This document shows, in pieces, positions 35,749 to 41,706 of a DNA stretch of 44,414 bases. The notes under the pieces are model-generated. The model saw only the letters and a list, made by a program, of their open reading frames with translations, was not told the DNA's origin and ran no database searches. Position 1 is the first letter of the stretch. Each line of letters begins with the position of its first letter. Source of the DNA: Planctomycetota bacterium (lineage in GTDB: Bacteria; Planctomycetota; UBA1135; GCA-002686595); contig JABACD010000018.1 in the NCBI GenBank assembly GCA_014237855.1, positions 1 through 44,414 of the forward strand, given 5' to 3'. The position numbers and the translations under genes were made by a program.

Positions 35749-37755
35749 TTACTCATCCTCGCGAGCCTGGTCCTTGAGGACCTTCTGCTGCTCGGCAGCA
35801 GGGACTGCCTGGTAGCTGTTGAAGGCCATGGAGTAGGCCCCCTCACCCGAGGTCTGCGACTTCAGATCCCTGTGATAGGTCTGGATCGTCGAGAGAGGCA
35901 CCGAGGCCTTGATGACCGTGACCGCACCATCGGCCTCGCTGGCCTGATCGACAACGTGTCCTCGACGCTGACTGGTGATGTCTGAGAAGATCGTGCCTGC
36001 ATGGTCTGTCGGCACGTGGATCTCGACATCCATGACTGGTTCGAGCAAGACCGGCTTCCCAGCCATGAAGCCCTCCCGGAATGCGCGCTTCGCAGCTGTC
36101 TTGAAGCTGGCCTCGTCCGAGTCGACCGCGTGAAACTTGCCATCGTAGAGTTCAAGCTCGACATCAACGACGACGTTGTTGGTCAGGACTCCCTCTGCGC
36201 AGGCCTCCACGAAGCCCTTTTCTACGGCGGGGATCAGGTTTCTCGGGATCGATCCGCCAACGACCTTGTCGCTGAAGAGGTTTCCCTCTCCACGAGCCCT
36301 GGGGCGCACACGCACGTAGCACTCACCGAACTGCCCACGTCCACCGGATTGCTTCTTGTGGCGGTGGTGCCCCTCTGCGGGCTTCGTCATCGTCTCGCGG
36401 TAGGCGATTCGCGGCAGCTTCGTCTCGATCTCGACTCCATATCTGCGCTTGAGGCGACTCTCGAGCACTTGCAGGTGTAAGTCACTCATACCGCTCACGA
36501 CTAGCTCGTGCGTCGTCGAGTCGTTGTAGAGCGTCAGGGTCGGATCCTCGGCCACAAGCTTGTGCAAGGCCTCACCAATTTTCTGCTCGTCGGCACGGCT
36601 CTTGGGGAAGACGGCCAACGACACCATGGGAATACTCGGCTCGGGCGCAGTAACCACCCTAGGAGCCCCTTCGGCTGAGCTGATCGCCTCGCCCACCTGA
36701 ACGTGCTCGACCTTTGAGAATGCCACGATCTCTCCAGGGCCGGCGCCAGTGATCGCCTCCCGGTTCTTGCCCACCAGGTGGAAGAGGCCGCCAACTTTCT
36801 CGGGCTTGTGGTCTCCGGGCCCATGAATGTGGTCGTGATCGCCCAGCGTGCCGCTCCAGATGCGAGCGAGGCAGACCTTGCCGACGTGCGGGTCCGACTT
36901 CACGTTGAAGACCGTTGCAACGAGCGCTCCGTCCTCGCTCGGGGCGACCTTGTCACCCGCATCGTCCTCGATCTCGGCCTCGGTCGGGGAGGGTGCGAAA
37001 CGCTTGAAGTAGTTGTAGATGTTCTCAACTCCGAGGCCACTGTCGGGGTTGCACACCAGCACGGGGATCAAGGCGCCAGCCTCGATGGCATGGGGCATCA
37101 ACTGCTCGAGTTGCTCCTCGGTCAGGAGCTGGGACTCCAGGTACTCCATCATGAGGTCCTCGTCCTCGCAGGCGTCCATGACTCGGTCCATCAATCGTTG
37201 GCGCCAGTCGGAGTCCGTGACCTCGTAGGTTCGCCGAACTGAACTAAAGCCTGCACCGTTGGCATCAGGCAGCAGCACCGGAACACAGACCTCGCCGATC
37301 GCAGAACGTAGCTCCTCAACGGTTTGATCGAAGTCCGCATTCTCTCCGTCGAGGTGCGTGATCACGATCGCGCAGGGACGATTGAGCTGACGAGCGTTAT
37401 CCAGTTTCTTTCGCAGGTTGAATGTCACTCCACTGGAACAACTCACCACGGCACAGACCAGATCTGAAGCAAACATCGCTCCCATGGTCTCTGAGACGAA
37501 GTCCGGATAGCCCGGTGTATCGAGGAAGGTCCAGTTCCTGTCACCGTGACTCGCGTTCACCACGGAGATCTGGAGCGTGTGCTTCTTCTCCTGCTCTTCT
37601 GGTTCGGTATCACAAATGCTCGTGCCCTCGACCACCGAGCCCTTGCGTGAGGAGGCACCAGTGATGTGAGCGAGTGCGTCTACGAGGGTCGTCTTTCCAC
37701 TTGAAGGGTGGCCGACGAATGCGATGTTCCTGATTGCCTGGATGCCTGTGCTCAT
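35749..37755 (-). CDS. EF-G-like translational GTPase (EF-G2/non-canonical type)
   Basis: This 668-residue protein has the five-domain EF-G layout. The P-loop is GHPSSGKTT at residues 15-23, close to the N terminus as in EF-G. G3 is DTPGYPDF instead of DTPGHVDF, and G4 is THLDGEN instead of NKMD. The usual RGITI of switch I is replaced by KKHTLQIS. Domain IV carries HHRHKKQSGGRGQFGECYV, close to the tip loop that enters the decoding site, and domain V ends with a normal GEGAYSM-F-x-Y stretch. These changes match the EF-G-like group (for example Thermus EF-G-2), not housekeeping EF-G, so it is probably an auxiliary factor. The open frame extends to 37866, but ATG 37755 gives the family N terminus. 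Confidence 0.88.
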   Translation of the reverse strand: MSTGIQAIRNIAFVGHPSSGKTTLVDALAHITGASSRKGSVVEGTSICDTEPEEQEKKHTLQISVVNASHGDRNWTFLDTPGYPDFVSETMGAMFASDLVCAVVSCSSGVTFNLRKKLDNARQLNRPCAIVITHLDGENADFDQTVEELRSAIGEVCVPVLLPDANGAGFSSVRRTYEVTDSDWRQRLMDRVMDACEDEDLMMEYLESQLLTEEQLEQLMPHAIEAGALIPVLVCNPDSGLGVENIYNYFKRFAPSPTEAEIEDDAGDKVAPSEDGALVATVFNVKSDPHVGKVCLARIWSGTLGDHDHIHGPGDHKPEKVGGLFHLVGKNREAITGAGPGEIVAFSKVEHVQVGEAISSAEGAPRVVTAPEPSIPMVSLAVFPKSRADEQKIGEALHKLVAEDPTLTLYNDSTTHELVVSGMSDLHLQVLESRLKRRYGVEIETKLPRIAYRETMTKPAEGHHRHKKQSGGRGQFGECYVRVRPRARGEGNLFSDKVVGGSIPRNLIPAVEKGFVEACAEGVLTNNVVVDVELELYDGKFHAVDSDEASFKTAAKRAFREGFMAGKPVLLEPVMDVEIHVPTDHAGTIFSDITSQRRGHVVDQASEADGAVTVIKASVPLSTIQTYHRDLKSQTSGEGAYSMAFNSYQAVPAAEQQKVLKDQAREDE

Positions 37756-37884
37756 CGATGAGGAATTGCGCGGGTCTGGGGCCCCGCGCCCAAGAGGGGT
37801 CAAGAGATTGGGTACGGATGTAGAGCGACCGCCTGGTAGCCAGAGGCTCTCCAAGCGGTCGGACATCTTAGCGATTCAGGGTCA

Positions 37885-37918
37885 TTCGAGGGAAACCAGT
37901 CCCTCCCACGCCCTCGAA
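37885..37918 (-). terminator. Weak hairpin after the OmpA-type gene
   Basis: TTCGAGGG (37885-37892) pairs with CCCTCGAA (37911-37918), with a GGGA...TCCC pairing possible in the loop. It lies 41 nt after the OmpA-type stop and before the EF-G-like start. No T-run follows, so termination would be partial. Confidence 0.35.
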
Positions 37919-37959
37919 AGCGGGGTCGGAAGGCCCCTCCGTCTATCCAGACCTCCCGG

Positions 37960-38649
37960 TCAGCGTCCAGCCCCGTAGACCACGATCTCCACCCGGCGAT
38001 TCTGCGACTTTGCGGCAGAGGTGTCGGCTGGATTCACCGGGCGATACTGGCCATGCCCCACGACCACACACTGCTCGTCTGCTATCTCACATTCCTCGAC
38101 GAGGTAGGTCAGGACGGCTGTGGCCCGGGTCAAGGAGAGTTCACGGTTGCTGTCGAACTTCGACTTGGAAATCGGATCGGTGTCCGTGTGACCCTCGATC
38201 GAGTACACCCCGCCGGCATGGTTCTGGCGAAGGACAGTCGCCACCTCCAGTAGGGCTTTCTTGCCAGAGGCCGAGAGTGCGGCCTTACCCGAGCCAAAAG
38301 TGATCGAGGACGGAATCGTGATGACCGCCACACCATCGCGATAGGCGTAGCCTATTCCGAGGCTCTCAAGGCCCGCCTGGTTGTTCGTGGTGAGGCTCTG
38401 AACTGGTTCAGAGTCCCTGCGCATGCTCGCCTCACGCAGCTTGGCCCCCATGTTCTCCAGTTCCGCCTGGAGCAACTGTCGGTCCCTCTTGAGCACCGAG
38501 CGCTCCTCGCGCAGCTGAGCAATCTCGGCATCACGCTCGTCGATCGCCTTGCGAAGTTGGTCAGGGCTGGTGCAGGAAGTCGCCCCAAGTGTGATGCAGA
38601 GGAACAGGAGGGCGAATGCCCGCCGCCATGTATCAGGTCGCTTGAACAA
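37960..38649 (-). CDS. OmpA/Pal-type peptidoglycan-binding lipoprotein
   Basis: This 229-residue protein has a lipoprotein signal (RAFALLFLCITLGATSC, lipobox ATSC), a coiled coil at about 30-75 (LRKAIDERDAEIAQLREERS and following heptads), and a C-terminal OmpA domain from about 110: ITIPSSITFGSGKAALSASG, VYSIEGHTDTDP, SNRELSLTRATAVLTYLVEE, VVGHGQYRPVNPADT and NRRVEIVV. The Asp and Arg that grip diaminopimelate are in the TDTDP region and NRRVEI. It should tether the outer membrane to peptidoglycan. The start is TTG 38649 with GAGGAGG 7 nt upstream; both elements are paired in a leader hairpin. Confidence 0.9.
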   Translation of the reverse strand: MFKRPDTWRRAFALLFLCITLGATSCTSPDQLRKAIDERDAEIAQLREERSVLKRDRQLLQAELENMGAKLREASMRRDSEPVQSLTTNNQAGLESLGIGYAYRDGVAVITIPSSITFGSGKAALSASGKKALLEVATVLRQNHAGGVYSIEGHTDTDPISKSKFDSNRELSLTRATAVLTYLVEECEIADEQCVVVGHGQYRPVNPADTSAAKSQNRRVEIVVYGAGR

Positions 38650-38676
38650 GTTGTCGCCTCCTCAGGAGGCGACTTG
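38647..38676 (-). promoter_or_regulatory. Hairpin sequestering the Shine-Dalgarno and TTG start of the OmpA-type gene
   Basis: On the minus strand GTCGCCTCC (38673-38665) pairs perfectly with GGAGGCGAC (38661-38653) across a TGA loop. The second arm contains the Shine-Dalgarno GAGGAGG. After a 3-nt bulge, CAA (38676-38674) can pair with the start codon TTG (38649-38647). Ribosome access would therefore need melting or a trans-acting factor. There is no T-run, so a terminator for the upstream gene is less likely. Confidence 0.6.
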
Positions 38677-38769
38677 CAGCCTCCCCATTTATTGAAATCG
38701 TGGCAGGACGAGGTAGGCCTCGCAGTGAGTACCTCTCTCCAACGGCTCCCCCGAGGCCAAACGACCCCC

Positions 38770-39693
38770 TCAGGGAACGTTCCTCAGCAGCAGCTCCATG
38801 ACATCATTCCAAGACAGCAGCACGATTCCAATGCCCCCGGCGAGATAGGGCCCAAAAGGTAGATAACGTCCCAGGATTCTGGCGGTGTGTAGGGCTTTCC
38901 AAACTGGCTTGGCAACTCCTCTCCTGCGAGCCCGACTGCGTACCAGCCAATAGAATCGCCCCATGTTGAGCAAACCGGCAACGGAGGCCAGGAGAGAGGC
39001 CAGCATCAAGGCCAGGAGCACTCCTCCGGGCCCCAGGAAGGCTCCACCGGCCCCCAGGAGCTTGACGTCCCCGAAGCCCATCGCCTCCTTGCCGAAGGCG
39101 CGTGCGCCAAACCAGCCCACCGAGAAGAGGGAGCCCCAGCCAACCGCCAGCCCCGCCAGGCTGGCCGCCAGGGAGCCCAGGCGCGACACACCGCCCGCCT
39201 CAGGACCGCTCAACTGGATGGCGATCCAGCTCTCATCGTGCAGTGCGGGCACCAGGAGGGACAGGAGGGGCCCAGCTACCATGCCTCCGATCGAGACCGA
39301 GTCCGGGATCTCCATGCAATCGAAGTCCACGAAGGTCGCCAGTACCAGGCCGGAGAACACCAGGACCTGCACCAGCACGAGCGGCCAGGCATCCACGCCT
39401 CCCGAGGCCCAGGCAGCCAGAACCCAGAGGCCTGATGTCAGGGCCTCCACGAAGGGATAGCGCCAGGAGATTGAAACAGAGCAGTGCCGGCAGCGCCCCA
39501 GCTGGATCAGCCAGGACAGGAGGGGCAGGTTCTCGTACCAGGCCAGCCTGTGCTCGCACTTGGGGCAGCGCGAGCGCTTGGGATCATTGACCGTGACCCC
39601 CTCCAGGGGATAGCGGTAGATGGCCACGTTGAGGAACGAGCCCACGAAGAGCCCCGCGGCTGCAATCCAGAAGTAGAAGAGTTCGGGGGACAT
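38770..39693 (-). CDS. pilD: Prepilin peptidase / N-methyltransferase PilD
   Basis: This 307-residue polytopic enzyme has the N-terminal methyltransferase-linked domain with zinc Cys pairs CPKC (43, 46) and CRHC (68, 71), then the two aspartyl protease sites: FVDFDCMEIPD (Asp123) and GFGDVKLLG. It cleaves the leader of pilins such as the PilA in this window and methylates the new N terminus. ATG 39693 is chosen because it gives the normal start (LFVGSFLNVAIYRYP within the first 30 residues) and lies 16 bp after the Ig-like stop; the frame is open to 39738. No Shine-Dalgarno is visible, so coupling to the upstream gene is likely. Confidence 0.93.
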   Translation of the reverse strand: MSPELFYFWIAAAGLFVGSFLNVAIYRYPLEGVTVNDPKRSRCPKCEHRLAWYENLPLLSWLIQLGRCRHCSVSISWRYPFVEALTSGLWVLAAWASGGVDAWPLVLVQVLVFSGLVLATFVDFDCMEIPDSVSIGGMVAGPLLSLLVPALHDESWIAIQLSGPEAGGVSRLGSLAASLAGLAVGWGSLFSVGWFGARAFGKEAMGFGDVKLLGAGGAFLGPGGVLLALMLASLLASVAGLLNMGRFYWLVRSRARRRGVAKPVWKALHTARILGRYLPFGPYLAGGIGIVLLSWNDVMELLLRNVP

Positions 39694-39709
39694 CAGCGTG
39701 AATGGGCGG

Positions 39710-41518
39710 TCAAGGCTCCCAGATGAGTCGCACGTCATCGACCACTGGCGGGTACCAGAGACCGTACTTTTTCTGCCCCGGACCTGCGGGATCGACTCGC
39801 AGCTGGATCAGGAGTCGGAGCGAACTCGAATCCAAGAGGTCCCGGGGCGAATCGACTGCCCCCCAGTCCTCGAGAGGCGCTCCGTAGGGTAGATCGGGTG
39901 GAAGGTATTGGATGCTGTAGGAACCATTGCGAGCTTCCGCTTGCTCGATAGGGTCGAGCCAGCGCGAGACTCCTCCTGATGGAGGGACGGGGTTCGAGAG
40001 CAACGCAAAGGTCAGTGAGTTCACGAGCGGGTTCGTGAAGGGCGCGTCGAGCTCCAGGTCAGCGCGGCTCGCCGTCGGATCGATGTCTCCCCCCCCGCCT
40101 TCCCCAACCAACCACAGATCGCCCTTCTGGGCGCGAACCCTCCCGGTGATGCGGATTCGACCGCCCGCTGCTAGCAGTAGCGGACCTTCCACTTCCAGCT
40201 CTCCCTCGATCACCAGGTCTCCGCCGGCAACGATCACGGTCCAGTTGAAGTCCTCTTCGCTGGCCACCTTGAGCCACTCGGAGAGCGCCTGCCCGCGTTC
40301 GATGTGCCTGACCATGGGTTGCCCCGAGCCGGCCTTTCGCGTCAGCCGCCCGGAGACGACAAGCTTCCCCTGGCTGCGCAGGACAACCAGCCCCGGCTCG
40401 GAGAGAAGCTGGGCAGTTCGTCCCTCAGGCACGATCATGCTGGTTGAGTGAATGTCAGAACGACTCTCTGCCACTCCCAGTTCGCAAGAGCCATCCGTTC
40501 CCAGACCCGCGGAGCGGGGATAGCGCACTGTTACCTGCCCAATGTCATTCCAGTACGCGGAGCCGTCCACTCCAGGAACAACGAGCTGGGAATACAACTG
40601 GTCATTCAAGAAGCTGAGGGGAAACTCCGGCTGAACCTTCTCACCGCGCTCGAGGACATCGATCGGCACGCGTTCGACCGGTCGAAGTGGATACCAGACC
40701 TGATTGCCGCCAAAGTCCCGTAAGGTAATCGACGGCTGCAGGCCAGCACGCTCCGGAGCTCTGGGCCTGAGGTAGTAGCGGCCAACCCCGAGCAGGCGAC
40801 GAGGGCGCAGCTCCAGGATGGCTCCCTCCTCGCGGGAGTTGGCGCGAAGTCGGGGGTCCAGCGGCACGGGCTCCGCCCCCGCGGCTACCGGCTGCAGGAC
40901 GAACTCACCGTCCACCAATGTCGAAGGATCGAGTGGCTCTGAACACATCAGCTCCAGGGAGTCGTCGCTGTCGAGGATGATTGGACCGGACTGGGCTTCA
41001 TTCAGGCGCAGCGCAGCACCAACTCCAGGAGTGCTGTCATCAAAAATCTGCTCGCGGGGCTCGGCCAAGGCTGCCGTTCGGAAGAAGAAGCGGGCGGACT
41101 GCGCCAGGGGCCACCCAGCTTCCGAGCGCACCCCGTCCACCGCGGGAAACCCCTGGACCAGGACCTCGTAGCGGGTGCCGGGCCGCAATCCGCCGTCGGA
41201 GAGATCCCGCTCCTTTCCAAGGTCTGGAACGAATCGTACCCGACCTCCGTCAATCTCGAAGTCGCCCTTCGCCGGCGTGCTCTCCCCCTCAGGACGCACA
41301 CTCAGACTCGTCGAGGTTACTGAGGAGCCGTCCACGTCTCCAGAAAAGTGAAAGACCAGAGCCTCGTTCAGGAACACGCCCTCTCGAGCCTCCGGCCGCG
41401 GCCGCATCTGCTCCAGACGAATCACCCGGACTGGCTCATCCCCCCCCTCAGAACAGGCAGAGACGATCAGCAACCAGCCCAGCATGAGCCTCTCCAGGGA
41501 CTTCAGTCTTCGGTTCAT
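39710..41518 (-). CDS. Ig-like surface lipoprotein, shorter relative (family member 3)
   Basis: This 602-residue protein has a lipoprotein signal (LMLGWLLIVSAC, lipobox VSAC). Residues about 35-150 resemble an Ig-like domain (EALVFHFSGDVDGSSVTSTSLSV) and a second lies at about 180-290 (DDSLELMCSEPLDPSTLVDG). A beta-rich stretch follows (QGKLVVSGRLTRKAGSG, GDLVIEGELEVEGPLLLAAGG, GRIRITGRVRAQKGDLWLVG), corresponding to the strand region of the larger proteins, but the extended Gly-cluster region is reduced to GEGGGGD. The C terminus (LRLLIQLRVDPAGPG ... VDDVRLIW) mirrors the ends of the other members. ATG 41518 is used; in-frame GTGs lie at 41521 and 41530. It is probably cotranscribed with pilD, 16 bp downstream. 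Confidence 0.75.
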   Translation of the reverse strand: MNRRLKSLERLMLGWLLIVSACSEGGDEPVRVIRLEQMRPRPEAREGVFLNEALVFHFSGDVDGSSVTSTSLSVRPEGESTPAKGDFEIDGGRVRFVPDLGKERDLSDGGLRPGTRYEVLVQGFPAVDGVRSEAGWPLAQSARFFFRTAALAEPREQIFDDSTPGVGAALRLNEAQSGPIILDSDDSLELMCSEPLDPSTLVDGEFVLQPVAAGAEPVPLDPRLRANSREEGAILELRPRRLLGVGRYYLRPRAPERAGLQPSITLRDFGGNQVWYPLRPVERVPIDVLERGEKVQPEFPLSFLNDQLYSQLVVPGVDGSAYWNDIGQVTVRYPRSAGLGTDGSCELGVAESRSDIHSTSMIVPEGRTAQLLSEPGLVVLRSQGKLVVSGRLTRKAGSGQPMVRHIERGQALSEWLKVASEEDFNWTVIVAGGDLVIEGELEVEGPLLLAAGGRIRITGRVRAQKGDLWLVGEGGGGDIDPTASRADLELDAPFTNPLVNSLTFALLSNPVPPSGGVSRWLDPIEQAEARNGSYSIQYLPPDLPYGAPLEDWGAVDSPRDLLDSSSLRLLIQLRVDPAGPGQKKYGLWYPPVVDDVRLIWEP

Positions 41519-41630
41519 CACTGACTGCACCGCGGCATTGAACCAAGGACTTCCCCTCCATGACAGGAGGATCCGCCTCCCGAGCCCCTCTTTTGGGGTA
41601 GGAGCAAGTCTCCTCCTGGGGGCACGAAGA

Positions 41631-41702
41631 AGCGGCGTCAGGTATTGCCTACCCGACGCCGCTGCTCAGTTCTCTCACCAGGAGGCGAGCGCCGCCTCCT
41701 GG
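41631..41702 (-). terminator. Tandem hairpins downstream of Ig-like family member 4
   Basis: Two strong stem-loops lie just after the stop at 41707. CCAGGAGGCG (41678-41687) pairs with CGCCTCCTGG (41693-41702). AGCGGCGTC (41631-41639) pairs with GACGCCGCT (41655-41663), with GGTA/TACC inside. On the minus strand the second is followed by TCTTCGTG, only slightly T-rich. Termination or RNA stabilisation are both possible. Confidence 0.5.
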
Positions 41703-41706
41703 ACGA

